Shown piece by piece: positions 1 through 12,257 of a stretch of 64,000 nucleotides of DNA. The notes beneath the pieces were generated by a model. The model had not been told where the DNA came from, searched no databases, and saw only the letters and a list, made by a program, of their open reading frames with translations. The position numbers and the translations under genes are program-made. Source of the DNA: Phytopythium helicoides (Eukaryota > Oomycota > Peronosporomycetes > Pythiales > Pythiaceae); NCBI GenBank assembly GCA_024867545.1, contig JANFNE010000100.1, forward strand, positions 1 to 64,000, given 5' to 3'. The stretch's first letter is position 1, and each line of letters starts with the position of its first letter.

Positions 1-116
1 AACCCTAAACCCTAAACCCTAAACCCTAAACCCTAAACCCTAAACCCTAAACCCTAAACCCTAAACCCTAAACCCTAAACCCTAAACCCTAAACCCTAAA
101 CCCTAAACCCTAAACC
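1..116. repeat. Terminal telomeric repeat (CCCTAAA)n
   Basis: About 16.5 uninterrupted copies of CCCTAAA start at the first base and run into the tRNA array without a transition zone. The C-rich strand reads 5'->3' from the left edge, as expected for a left chromosome end. The last TAAACC (111-116) is also the start of the array motif TAAACCAACC, so the boundary is ambiguous by 6 bp. The short length probably reflects where the assembly stops. The TTTAGGG type is typical of plants, many algae, oomycetes and some other protists. Confidence 0.97.
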
Positions 117-248
117 AACCAACATTACCACATCAACAACCAAACAACCAAACCCAGATGACCCAAGCCAACCCGAGCAATACAAACCCTAGCGAAAGTA
201 CCAAAACGACAAAATTGGTAGAATCGACTTGACCGATGACCCGAGAGA

Positions 249-265
249 CCTAAACCCTAAACCCC
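249..265. repeat. Interstitial telomere-like motif (representative, unit 1)
   Basis: CCTAAACCCTAAACCCC is two telomeric repeats embedded in the unit, in the same orientation as the chromosome-end telomere. It recurs once per unit throughout the left array, with one-base losses in a few units (for example near 1490, 2710, 11932 and 39653). A separate AAACCCTAG telo-box lies about 65 bp before it in every unit. Confidence 0.9.
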
Positions 266-498
266 ACCATTTTTCAAAGGAGTCGGACTGAATCAGCCGT
301 GTTCCTTCCAAAACCAAGCAGTGGAGCTCGTTGATAACCCGACACAATGACGAAGATAAGCAGAGTAAAGAAAGAACAATTCGGAGGAGAACGAGCGACT
401 GATCGAGTGCATCAACGTGTAGCGAGACCATGGTGATTGTGTTTGCGTGTGTGTATGAAAAAAAAGAGGAGTAAGAAAGGAAGAATGAAGAAAAGATT

Positions 499-579
499 CG
501 ACAGCTGTGAGATTTGAACTCACGCGGGTTACCCCAATAGATTTCGAGTCTATCGCCTTAACCGCTCGGCCAAGCTGTC
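499..579 (-). tRNA. tRNA-Ser(CGA), left unit 1 (telomere-proximal)
   Basis: The 81-nt tRNA decodes UCG serine codons in the cytosol. In transcript sense the acceptor stem GACAGCT pairs with AGCTGTC, D-stem GCC with GGC, anticodon stem ATAGA with TCTAT around loop CTCGAAA (anticodon CGA), and T-stem GTGAG with CTCAC around TTCAAAT. The variable arm GGGGTAACCC and discriminator G73 are serine-type identity features, which argue against tRNA-Leu. There is no intron and no encoded CCA, so it is eukaryotic nuclear type. It is transcribed toward the telomere, with TTTT just after the 3' end. The leader has two extra A residues and the distal tract is A8. Confidence 0.96.
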
Positions 580-1114
580 CCGGTAAACTGTCACACACAC
601 TCACACAAAACACACACCGACACACAAACAAACAACAACAAACACGCGCAACACATCATCACGCGCACAACCAACTAACTCTACGCACACACATATCAAC
701 CACCAACACAATCACAACACAATCAGCATAAACCAACCAACATTACCACATCAACAACCAAACAACCAAACCCAGATGACCCAAGCCAACCCGAGCAATA
801 CAAACCTAGCGAAAGTACCAAAACGACAAAATTGGTAGAATCGACTTGACCGATGACCCGAGAGACCTAAACCCTAAACCCCACCATTTTTCAAAGGAGT
901 CGGACTGAATCAGCCGTGTTCCTTCCAAAACCAAGCAGTGGAGCTCGTTGATAACCGACACAATGACGAAGATAAGCAGAGTAAAGAAAGAACAATTCGG
1001 AGGAGAACGAGCGACTGATCGAGTGCATCAACGTGTAGCGAGACCATGGTGATTGTGTTTGCGTGTGTGTATGAAAAAAAAGAGGAGTAAGAAAGGAAGA
1101 ATGAAGAAAAGATT

Positions 1115-1195
1115 CGACAGCTGTGAGATTTGAACTCACGCGGGTTACCCCAATAGATTTCGAGTCTATCGCCTTAACCGCTCGGCCAAGCTGTC
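1115..1195 (-). tRNA. tRNA-Ser(CGA), left unit 2
   Basis: Body intact. The 5' flank reads CCGG instead of CCCGG (one C lost outside the tRNA). Distal tract A8. One C is lost in the telo-box near 807. Confidence 0.95.
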
Positions 1196-1727
1196 CGGTA
1201 AACTGTCACACACACTCACACAAACACACACCGACACACAAACAAACAACAACAACACGCGCAACACATCATCACGCGCACAACCAACTAACTCTACGCA
1301 CACACATATCAACCACCAACACAATCACAACACAATCAGCATAAACCAACCAACATTACCACATCAACAACCAAACAACCAAACCCAGATGACCCAAGCC
1401 AACCCGAGCAATACAAACCCTAGCGAAAGTACCAAAACGACCAAATTGGTAGAATCGACTTGACCGATGACCCGAGAGACCTAAACCCTAAACCCACCAT
1501 TTTTCAAAGGAGTCGGACTGAATCAGCCGTGTTCCTTCCAAAACCAAGCAGTGGAGCTCGTTGATAACCCGACACAATGACGAAGATAAGCAGAGTAAAG
1601 AAAGAACAATTCGGAGGAGAACGAGCGACTGATCGAGTGCATCAACGTGTAGCGAGACCATGGTGATTGTGTTTGCGTGTGTGTATGAAAAAAAGAGGAG
1701 TAAGAAAGGAAGAATGAAGAAAAGATT

Positions 1728-1808
1728 CGACAGCTGTGAGATTTGAACTCACGCGGGTTACCCCAATAGATTTCGAGTCTATCGCCTTAACCGCTCGGCC
1801 AAGCTGTC
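1728..1808 (-). tRNA. tRNA-Ser(CGA), left unit 3
   Basis: Body intact. The unit carries the GACCAAATTGG spacer variant (1439-1449). Confidence 0.95.
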
Positions 1809-2342
1809 CCGGTAAACTGTCACACACACTCACACAAACACACACCGACACACAAACAAACAACAACAACACGCGCAACACATCATCACGCGCACAACCA
1901 ACTAACTCTACGCACACACATATCAACCACCAACACAATCACAACACAATCAGCATAAACCAACCAACATTACCACATCAACAACCAAACAACCAAACCC
2001 AGATGACCCAAGCCAACCCGAGCAATACAAACCCTAGCGAAAGTACCAAAACGACAAAATTGGTAGAATCGACTTGACCGATGACCCGAGAGACCTAAAC
2101 CCTAAACCCCACCATTTTTCAAAGGAGTCGGACTGAATCAGCCGTGTTCCTTCCAAAACCAAGCAGTGGAGCTCGTTGATAACCCGACACAATGACGAAG
2201 ATAAGCAGAGTAAAGAAAGAACAATTCGGAGGAGAACGAGCGACTGATCGAGTGCATCAACGTGTAGCGAGACCATGGTGATTGTGTTTGCGTGTGTGTA
2301 TGAAAAAAAGAGGAGTAAGAAAGGAAGAATGAAGAAAAGATT

Positions 2343-2423
2343 CGACAGCTGTGAGATTTGAACTCACGCGGGTTACCCCAATAGATTTCGAGTCTATCGC
2401 CTTAACCGCTCGGCCAAGCTGTC
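2343..2423 (-). tRNA. tRNA-Ser(CGA), left unit 4
   Basis: Body intact; unit matches the consensus by eye. Confidence 0.95.
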
Positions 2424-2956
2424 CCGGTAAACTGTCACACACACTCACACAAACACACACCGACACACAAACAAACAACAACAACACGCGCAACACATCA
2501 TCACGCGCACAACCAACTAACTCTACGCACACACATATCAACCACCAACACAATCACAACACAATCAGCATAAACCAACCAACATTACCACATCAACAAC
2601 CAAACAACCAAACCCAGATGACCCAAGCCAACCCGAGCAATACAAACCCTAGCGAAAGTACCAAAACGACCAAATTGGTAGAATCGACTTGACCGATGAC
2701 CCGAGAGACCTAAACCCTAACCCCACCATTTTTCAAAGGAGTCGGACTGAATCAGCCGTTTTCCTTCCAAAACCAAGCAGTGGAGCTCGTTGATAACCCG
2801 ACACAATGACGAAGATAAGCAGAGTAAAGAAAGAACAATTCGGAGGAGAACGAGCGACTGATCGAGTGCATCAACGTGTAGCGAGACCATGGTGATTGTG
2901 TTTGCGTGTGTGTATGAAAAAAAGAGGAGTAAGAAAGGAAGAATGAAGAAAAGATT

Positions 2957-3037
2957 CGACAGCTGTGAGATTTGAACTCACGCGGGTTACCCCAATAGAT
3001 TTCGAGTCTATCGCCTTAACCGCTCGGCCAAGCTGTC
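2957..3037 (-). tRNA. tRNA-Ser(CGA), left unit 5
   Basis: Body intact. The unit has the GACCAAATTGG variant near 2670, one A lost from the telomere-like motif, and a G-to-T change near 2760. Confidence 0.95.
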
Positions 3038-3571
3038 CCGGTAAACTGTCACACACACTCACACAAACACACACCGACACACAAACAAACAACAACAACA
3101 CGCGCAACACATCATCACGCGCACAACCAACTAACTCTACGCACACACATATCAACCACCAACACAATCACAACACAATCAGCATAAACCAACCAACATT
3201 ACCACATCAACAACCAAACAACAAACCCAGATGACCCAAGCCAACCCGAGCAATACAAACCCTAGCGAAAGTACCAAAACGACCAAATTGGTAGAATCGA
3301 CTTGACCGATGACCCGAGAGACCTAAACCCTAAACCCCACCATTTTTCAAAGGAGTCGGACTGAATCAGCCGTGTTCCTTCCAAAACCAAGCAGTGGAGC
3401 TCGTTGATAACCCGACACAATGACGAAGATAAGCAGAGTAAAGAAAGAACAATTCGGAGGAGAACGAGCGACTGATCGAGTGCATCAACGTGTAGCGAGA
3501 CCATGGTGATTGTGTTTGCGTGTGTGTATGAAAAAAAAGAGGAGTAAGAAAGGAAGAATGAAGAAAAGATT

Positions 3572-3652
3572 CGACAGCTGTGAGATTTGAACTCACGCGG
3601 GTTACCCCAATAGATTTCGAGTCTATCGCCTTAACCGCTCGGCCAAGCTGTC
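3572..3652 (-). tRNA. tRNA-Ser(CGA), left unit 6
   Basis: Body intact. GACCAAATTGG variant near 3282, A8 tract, altered CA leader near 3710. Confidence 0.95.
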
Positions 3653-4186
3653 CCGGTAAACTGTCACACACACTCACACAAACACACACCGACACACAAA
3701 CAAACAACAACACACGCGCAACACATCATCACGCGCACAACCAACTAACTCTACGCACACACATATCAACCACCAACACAATCACAACACAATCAGCATA
3801 AACCAACCAACATTACCACATCAACAACCAAACAACCAAACCCAGATGACCCAAGCCAACCCGAGCAATACAAACCCTAGCGAAAGTACCAAAACGACAA
3901 AATTGGTAGAATCGACTTGACCGATGACCCGAGAGACCTAAACCCTAAACCCCACCATTTTTCAAAGGAGTCGGACTGAATCAGCCGTGTTCCTTCCAAA
4001 ACCAAGCAGTGGAGCTCGTTGATAACCCGACACAATGACGAAGATAAGCAGAGTAAAGAAAGAACAATTCGGAGGAGAACGAGCGACTGATCGAGTGCAT
4101 CAACGTGTAGCGAGACCATGGTGATTGTGTTTGCGTGTGTGTATGAAAAAAAAGAGGAGTAAGAAAGGAAGAATGAAGAAAAGATT

Positions 4187-4267
4187 CGACAGCTGTGAGA
4201 TTTGAACTCACGCGGGTTACCCCAATAGATTTCGAGTCTATCGCCTTAACCGCTCGGCCAAGCTGTC
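4187..4267 (-). tRNA. tRNA-Ser(CGA), left unit 7
   Basis: Body intact; A8 tract is the only difference seen. Confidence 0.95.
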
Positions 4268-4802
4268 CCGGTAAACTGTCACACACACTCACACAAACAC
4301 ACACCGACACACAAACAAACAACAACAACACGCGCAACACATCATCACGCGCACAACCAACTAACTCTACGCACACACATATCAACCACCAACACAATCA
4401 CAACACAATCAGCATAAACCAACCAACATTACCACATCAACAACCAAACAACCAAACCCAGATGACCCAAGCCAACCCGAGCAATACAAACCCTAGCGAA
4501 AGTACCAAAACGACAAAATTGGTAGAATCGACTTGACCGATGACCCGAGAGACCTAAACCCTAAACCCCACCATTTTTCAAAGGAGTCGGACTGAATCAG
4601 CCGTGTTCCTTCCAAAACCAAGCAGTGGAGCTCGTTGATAACCCGACACAATGACGAAGATAAGCAGAGTAAAGAAAGAACAATTCGGAGGAGAACGAGC
4701 GACTGATCGAGTGCATCAACGTGTAGCGAGACCATGGTGATTGTGTTTGCGTGTGTGTATGAAAAAAAAGAGGAGTAAGAAAGGAAGAATGAAGAAAAGA
4801 TT

Positions 4803-4883
4803 CGACAGCTGTGAGATTTGAACTCACGCGGGTTACCCCAATAGATTTCGAGTCTATCGCCTTAACCGCTCGGCCAAGCTGTC
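4803..4883 (-). tRNA. tRNA-Ser(CGA), left unit 8
   Basis: Body intact. A8 tract; one extra A in the leader near 5018. Confidence 0.95.
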
Positions 4884-5416
4884 CCGGTAAACTGTCACAC
4901 ACACTCACACAAACACACACCGACACACAAACAAACAACAACAACACGCGCAACACATCATCACGCGCACAACCAACTAACTCTACGCACACACATATCA
5001 ACCACCAACACAATCACAAACACAATCAGCATAAACCAACCAACATTACCACATCAACAACCAAACAACCAAACCCAGATGACCCAAGCCAACCGAGCAA
5101 TACAAACCCTAGCGAAAGTACCAAAACGACCAAATTGGTAGAATCGACTTGACCGATGACCCGAGAGACCTAAACCCTAAACCCCACCATTTTTCAAAGG
5201 AGTCGGACTGAATCAGCCGTGTTCCTTCCAAAACCAAGCAGTGGAGCTCGTTGATACCCGACACAATGACGAAGATAAGCAGAGTAAAGAAAGAACAATT
5301 CGGAGGAGAACGAGCGACTGATCGAGTGCATCAACGTGTAGCGAGACCATGGTGATTGTGTTTGCGTGTGTGTATGAAAAAAAGAGGAGTAAGAAAGGAA
5401 GAATGAAGAAAAGATT

Positions 5417-5496
5417 CGACAGCTGTGAGATTTGAACTCACGCGGGTTACCCAATAGATTTCGAGTCTATCGCCTTAACCGCTCGGCCAAGCTGTC
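5417..5496 (-). tRNA. tRNA-Ser(CGA), left unit 9, one-base deletion
   Basis: 80 nt: one G of the variable-arm G4 run is missing (plus strand reads TTACCCAATAG). All stems outside the variable arm are intact, so it might still fold. A consensus error in a homopolymer is equally possible. The unit also has the GACCAAATTGG variant near 5131. Confidence 0.85.
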
Positions 5497-6029
5497 CCGG
5501 TAAACTGTCACACACACTCACACAAACACACACCGACACACAAACAAACAACAACAACACGCGCAACACATCATCACGCGCACAACCAACTAACTCTACG
5601 CACACACATATCAACCACCAACACAATCACAACACAATCAGCATAAACCAACCAACATTACCACATCAACAACCAAACAACCAAACCCAGATGACCAAGC
5701 CAACCCGAGCAATACAAACCCTAGCGAAAGTACCAAAACGACCAAATTGGTAGAATCGACTTGACCGATGACCCGAGAGACCTAAACCCTAAACCCCACC
5801 ATTTTTCAAAGGAGTCGGACTGAATCAGCCGTGTTCCTTCCAAAACCAAGCAGTGGAGCTCGTTGATAACCCGACACAATGACGAAGATAAGCAGAGTAA
5901 AGAAAGAACAATTCGGAGGAGAACGAGCGACTGATCGAGTGCATCAACGTGTAGCGAGACCATGGTGATTGTGTTTGCGTGTGTGTATGAAAAAAAGAGG
6001 AGTAAGAAAGGAAGAATGAAGAAAAGATT

Positions 6030-6110
6030 CGACAGCTGTGAGATTTGAACTCACGCGGGTTACCCCAATAGATTTCGAGTCTATCGCCTTAACCGCTCGG
6101 CCAAGCTGTC
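6030..6110 (-). tRNA. tRNA-Ser(CGA), left unit 10
   Basis: Body intact. CCGG flank; GACCAAATTGG variant near 5741. Confidence 0.95.
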
Positions 6111-6644
6111 CGGTAAACTGTCACACACACTCACACAAACACACACCGACACACAAACAAACAACAACAACACGCGCAACACATCATCACGCGCACAACC
6201 AACTAACTCTACGCACACACATATCAACCACCAACACAATCACAACACAATCAGCATAAACCAACCAACATTACCACATCAACAACCAAACAACCAAACC
6301 CAGATGACCCAAGCCAACCCGAGCAATACAAACCCTAGCGAAAGTACCAAAACGACCAAAATTGGTAGAATCGACTTGACCGATGACCCGAGAGACCTAA
6401 ACCCTAAACCCACCATTTTTCAAAGGAGTCGGACTGAATCAGCCGTGTTCCTTCCAAAACCAAGCAGTGGAGCTCGTTGATAACCCGACACAATGACGAA
6501 GATAAGCAGAGTAAAGAAAGAACAATTCGGAGGAGAACGAGCGACTGATCGAGTGCATCAACGTGTAGCGAGACCATGGTGATTGTGTTTGCGTGTGTGT
6601 ATGAAAAAAAAGAGGAGTAAGAAAGGAAGAATGAAGAAAAGATT

Positions 6645-6725
6645 CGACAGCTGTGAGATTTGAACTCACGCGGGTTACCCCAATAGATTTCGAGTCTATC
6701 GCCTTAACCGCTCGGCCAAGCTGTC
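6645..6725 (-). tRNA. tRNA-Ser(CGA), left unit 11
   Basis: Body intact. A8 tract. The spacer variant appears with an extra A (GACCAAAATTGG near 6354), a form seen again, inverted, near 44565. Confidence 0.95.
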
Positions 6726-7259
6726 CCGGTAAACTGTCACACACACTCACACAAACACACACCGACACACAAACAAACAACAACAACACGCGCAACACAT
6801 CATCACGCGCACAACCAACTAACTCTACGCACACACATATCAACCACCAACACAATCACAACACAATCAGCATAAACCAACCAACATTACCACATCAACA
6901 AACCAAACAACCAAACCCAGATGACCCAAGCCAACCCGAGCAATACAAACCCTAGCGAAAGTACCAAAACGACCAAATTGGTAGAATCGACTTGACCGAT
7001 GACCCGAGAGACCTAAACCCTAAACCCCACCATTTTTCAAAGGAGTCGGACTGAATCAGCCGTGTTCCTTCCAAAACCAAGCAGTGGAGCTCGTTGATAA
7101 CCGACACAATGACGAAGATAAGCAGAGTAAAGAAAGAACAATTCGGAGGAGAACGAGCGACTGATCGAGTGCATCAACGTGTAGCGAGACCATGGTGATT
7201 GTGTTTGCGTGTGTGTATGAAAAAAAGAGGAGTAAGAAAGGAAGAATGAAGAAAAGATT

Positions 7260-7340
7260 CGACAGCTGTGAGATTTGAACTCACGCGGGTTACCCCAATA
7301 GATTTCGAGTCTATCGCCTTAACCGCTCGGCCAAGCTGTC
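7260..7340 (-). tRNA. tRNA-Ser(CGA), left unit 12
   Basis: Body intact. GACCAAATTGG variant near 6971; extra A in the leader near 7386. Confidence 0.95.
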
Positions 7341-7875
7341 CCGGTAAACTGTCACACACACTCACACAAACACACACCGACACACAAAACAAACAACAAC
7401 AACACGCGCAACACATCATCACGCGCACAACCAACTAACTCTACGCACACACATATCAACCACCAACACAATCACAACACAATCAGCATAAACCAACCAA
7501 CATTACCACATCAACAACCAAACAACCAAACCCAGATGACCCAAGCCAACCCGAGCAATACAAACCCTAGCGAAAGTACCAAAACGACAAAATTGGTAGA
7601 ATCGACTTGACCGATGACCCGAGAGACCTAAACCCTAAACCCCACCATTTTTCAAAGGAGTCGGACTGAATCAGCCGTGTTCCTTCCAAAACCAAGCAGT
7701 GGAGCTCGTTGATAACCCGACACAATGACGAAGATAAGCAGAGTAAAGAAAGAACAATTCGGAGGAGAACGAGCGACTGATCGAGTGCATCAACGTGTAG
7801 CGAGACCATGGTGATTGTGTTTGCGTGTGTGTATGAAAAAAAGAGGAGTAAGAAAGGAAGAATGAAGAAAAGATT

Positions 7876-7956
7876 CGACAGCTGTGAGATTTGAACTCAC
7901 GCGGGTTACCCCAATAGATTTCGAGTCTATCGCCTTAACCGCTCGGCCAAGCTGTC
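7876..7956 (-). tRNA. tRNA-Ser(CGA), left unit 13
   Basis: Consensus copy. Confidence 0.95.
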
Positions 7957-8491
7957 CCGGTAAACTGTCACACACACTCACACAAACACACACCGACACA
8001 CAAACAAACAACAACAACACGCGCAACACATCATCACGCGCACAACCAACTAACTCTACGCACACACATATCAACCACCAACACAATCACAACACAATCA
8101 GCATAAACCAACCAACATTACCACATCAACAACCAAACAACCAAACCCAGATGACCCAAGCCAACCCGAGCAATACAAACCCTAGCGAAAGTACCAAAAC
8201 GACAAAATTGGTAGAATCGACTTGACCGATGACCCGAGAGACCTAAACCCTAAACCCCACCATTTTTCAAAGGAGTCGGACTGAATCAGCCGTGTTCCTT
8301 CCAAAACCAAGCAGTGGAGCTCGTTGATAACCCGACACAATGACGAAGATAAGCAGAGTAAAGAAAGAACAATTCGGAGGAGAACGAGCGACTGATCGAG
8401 TGCATCAACGTGTAGCGAGACCATGGTGATTGTGTTTGCGTGTGTGTATGAAAAAAAAGAGGAGTAAGAAAGGAAGAATGAAGAAAAGATT

Positions 8492-8572
8492 CGACAGCTG
8501 TGAGATTTGAACTCACGCGGGTTACCCCAATAGATTTCGAGTCTATCGCCTTAACCGCTCGGCCAAGCTGTC
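8492..8572 (-). tRNA. tRNA-Ser(CGA), left unit 14
   Basis: Body intact; A8 tract. Confidence 0.95.
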
Positions 8573-9106
8573 CCGGTAAACTGTCACACACACTCACACA
8601 AACACACACCGACACACAAACAAACAACAACAACACGCGCAACACATCATCACGCGCACAACCAACTAACTCTACGCACACACATATCAACCACCAACAC
8701 AATCACAACACAATCAGCATAAACCAACCAACATTACCACATCAACAACCAAACAACCAAACCCAGATGACCCAAGCCAACCCGAGCAATACAAACCCTA
8801 GCGAAAGTACCAAAACGACAAAATTGGTAGAATCGACTTGACCGATGACCCGAGAGACCTAAACCCTAAACCCCACCATTTTTCAAAGGAGTCGGACTGA
8901 ATCAGCCGTGTTCCTTCCAAAACCAAGCAGTGGAGCTCGTTGATAACCCGACACAATGACGAAGATAAGCAGAGTAAAGAAAGAACAATTCGGAGGAGAA
9001 CGAGCGACTGATCGAGTGCATCAACGTGTAGCGAGACCATGGTGATTGTGTTTGCGTGTGTGTATGAAAAAAAGAGGAGTAAGAAAGGAAGAATGAAGAA
9101 AAGATT

Positions 9107-9187
9107 CGACAGCTGTGAGATTTGAACTCACGCGGGTTACCCCAATAGATTTCGAGTCTATCGCCTTAACCGCTCGGCCAAGCTGTC
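9107..9187 (-). tRNA. tRNA-Ser(CGA), left unit 15
   Basis: Consensus copy. Confidence 0.95.
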
Positions 9188-9721
9188 CCGGTAAACTGTC
9201 ACACACACTCACACAAACACACACCGACACACAAACAAACAACAACAACACGCGCAACACATCATCACGCGCACAACCAACTAACTCTACGCACACACAT
9301 ATCAACCACCAACACAATCACAACACAATCAGCATAAACCAACCAACATTACCACATCAACAACCAAACAACCAAACCCAGATGACCCAAGCCAACCCGA
9401 GCAATACAAACCCTAGCGAAAGTACCAAAACGACAAAATTGGTAGAATCGACTTGACCGATGACCCGAGAGACCTAAACCCTAAACCCCACCATTTTTCA
9501 AAGGAGTCGGACTGAATCAGCCGTGTTCCTTCCAAAACCAAGCAGTGGAGCTCGTTGATAACCCGACACAATGACGAAGATAAGCAGAGTAAAGAAAGAA
9601 CAATTCGGAGGAGAACGAGCGACTGATCGAGTGCATCAACGTGTAGCGAGACCATGGTGATTGTGTTTGCGTGTGTGTATGAAAAAAAGAGGAGTAAGAA
9701 AGGAAGAATGAAGAAAAGATT

Positions 9722-9802
9722 CGACAGCTGTGAGATTTGAACTCACGCGGGTTACCCCAATAGATTTCGAGTCTATCGCCTTAACCGCTCGGCCAAGCTG
9801 TC
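9722..9802 (-). tRNA. tRNA-Ser(CGA), left unit 16
   Basis: Consensus copy. Confidence 0.95.
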
Positions 9803-10335
9803 CCGGTAAACTGTCACACACACTCACACAAACACACACCGACACACAAACAAACAACAACAACACGCGCAACACATCATCACGCGCACAACCAACTAAC
9901 TCTACGCACACACATATCAACCACCAACACAATCACAACACAATCAGCATAAACCAACCAACATTACCACATCAACAACCAAACAACCAAACCAGATGAC
10001 CCAAGCCAACCCGAGCAATACAAACCCTAGCGAAAGTACCAAAACGACAAAATTGGTAGAATCGACTTGACCGATGACCCGAGAGACCTAAACCCTAAAC
10101 CCCACCATTTTTCAAAGGAGTCGGACTGAATCAGCCGTGTTCCTTCCAAAACCAAGCAGTGGAGCTCGTTGATAACCCGACACAATGACGAAGATAAGCA
10201 GAGTAAAGAAAGAACAATTCGGAGGAGAACGAGCGACTGATCGAGTGCATCAACGTGTAGCGAGACCATGGTGATTGTGTTTGCGTGTGTGTATGAAAAA
10301 AAGAGGAGTAAGAAAGGAAGAATGAAGAAAAGATT

Positions 10336-10416
10336 CGACAGCTGTGAGATTTGAACTCACGCGGGTTACCCCAATAGATTTCGAGTCTATCGCCTTAACC
10401 GCTCGGCCAAGCTGTC
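10336..10416 (-). tRNA. tRNA-Ser(CGA), left unit 17
   Basis: Body intact; one C lost in the spacer near 9992. Confidence 0.95.
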
Positions 10417-10950
10417 CCGGTAAACTGTCACACACACTCACACAAACACACACCGACACACAAACAAACAACAACAACACGCGCAACACATCATCACGCG
10501 CACAACCAACTAACTCTACGCACACACATATCAACCACCAACACAATCACAACACAATCAGCATAAACCAACCAACATTACCACATCAACAACCAAACAA
10601 CCAAACCCAGATGACCCAAGCCAACCCGAGCAATACAAACCCTAGCGAAAGTACCAAAACGACAAAATTGGTAGAATCGACTTGACCGATGACCCGAGAG
10701 ACCTAAACCCTAAACCCCACCATTTTTCAAAGGAGTCGGACTGAATCAGCCGTGTTCCTTCCAAAACCAAGCAGTGGAGCTCGTTGATAACCCGACACAA
10801 TGACGAAGATAAGCAGAGTAAAGAAAGAACAATTCGGAGGAGAACGAGCGACTGATCGAGTGCATCAACGTGTAGCGAGACCATGGTGATTGTGTTTGCG
10901 TGTGTGTATGAAAAAAAGAGGAGTAAGAAAGGAAGAATGAAGAAAAGATT

Positions 10951-11031
10951 CGACAGCTGTGAGATTTGAACTCACGCGGGTTACCCCAATAGATTTCGAG
11001 TCTATCGCCTTAACCGCTCGGCCAAGCTGTC
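10951..11031 (-). tRNA. tRNA-Ser(CGA), left unit 18
   Basis: Consensus copy. Confidence 0.95.
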
Positions 11032-11563
11032 CCGGTAAACTGTCACACACACTCACACAAACACACACCGACACACAAACAAACAACAACAACACGCGCA
11101 ACACATCATCACGCGCACAACCAACTAACTCTACGCACACACATATCAACCACCAACACAATCACAACACAATCAGCATAAACCAACCAACATTACCACA
11201 TCAACAACCAAACAACCAAACCAGATGACCCAAGCCAACCCGAGCAATACAAACCCTAGCGAAAGTACCAAAACGACAAATTGGTAGAATCGACTTGACC
11301 GATGACCCGAGAGACCTAAACCCTAAACCCCACCATTTTTCAAAGGAGTCGGACTGAATCAGCCGTGTTCCTTCCAAAACCAAGCAGTGGAGCTCGTTGA
11401 TAACCCGACACAATGACGAAGATAAGCAGAGTAAAGAAAGAACAATTCGGAGGAGAACGAGCGACTGATCGAGTGCATCAACGTGTAGCGAGACCATGGT
11501 GATTGTGTTTGCGTGTGTGTATGAAAAAAAGAGGAGTAAGAAAGGAAGAATGAAGAAAAGATT

Positions 11564-11644
11564 CGACAGCTGTGAGATTTGAACTCACGCGGGTTACCCC
11601 AATAGATTTCGAGTCTATCGCCTTAACCGCTCGGCCAAGCTGTC
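11564..11644 (-). tRNA. tRNA-Ser(CGA), left unit 19
   Basis: Body intact; one C lost near 11221 and one A near 11279 in the spacer. Confidence 0.95.
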
Positions 11645-12176
11645 CCGGTAAACTGTCACACACACTCACACAAACACACACCGACACACAAACAAACAAC
11701 AACAACACGCGCAACACATCATCACGCGCACAACCAACTAACTCTACGCACACACATATCAACCACCAACACAATCACAACACAATCAGCATAAACCAAC
11801 CAACATTACCACATCAACAACCAAACAACCAAACCCAGATGACCCAAGCCAACCCGAGCAATACAAACCCTAGCGAAAGTACCAAAACGACAAAATTGGT
11901 AGAATCGACTTGACCGATGACCCGAGAGACCTAACCCTAACCCCACCATTTTTCAAAGGAGTCGGACTGAATCAGCCGTGTTCCTTCCAAAACCAAGCAG
12001 TGGAGCTCGTTGATAACCCGACACAATGACGAAGATAAGCAGAGTAAAGAAAGAACAATTCGGAGGAGAACGAGCGACTGATCGAGTGCATCAACGTGTA
12101 GCGAGACCATGGTGATTGTGTTTGCGTGTGTGTATGAAAAAAAGAGGAGTAAGAAAGGAAGAATGAAGAAAAGATT

Positions 12177-12257
12177 CGACAGCTGTGAGATTTGAACTCA
12201 CGCGGGTTACCCCAATAGATTTCGAGTCTATCGCCTTAACCGCTCGGCCAAGCTGTC
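12177..12257 (-). tRNA. tRNA-Ser(CGA), left unit 20
   Basis: Body intact. The telomere-like motif has lost two A residues (CCTAACCCTAACCCC near 11931). The leader at about 12285-12335 has reshuffled CA/CAA runs. Confidence 0.95.

Noticed and set aside
1..116. Internal telomeric satellite rather than a chromosome end
   Set aside because: Repeat orientation and position at the sequence edge fit a true end, although only reads extending further left could prove it.
499..579. tRNA-Leu or tRNA-Sec instead of tRNA-Ser
   Set aside because: All have long variable arms, but the anticodon is CGA in a perfect 7-nt loop, the discriminator is G and the acceptor stem is 7 bp, which fits serine.
499..579. 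Organellar or bacterial tRNA
   Set aside because: No encoded CCA, T4 Pol III terminator, eukaryotic box A and box B, and linkage to a nuclear telomere.
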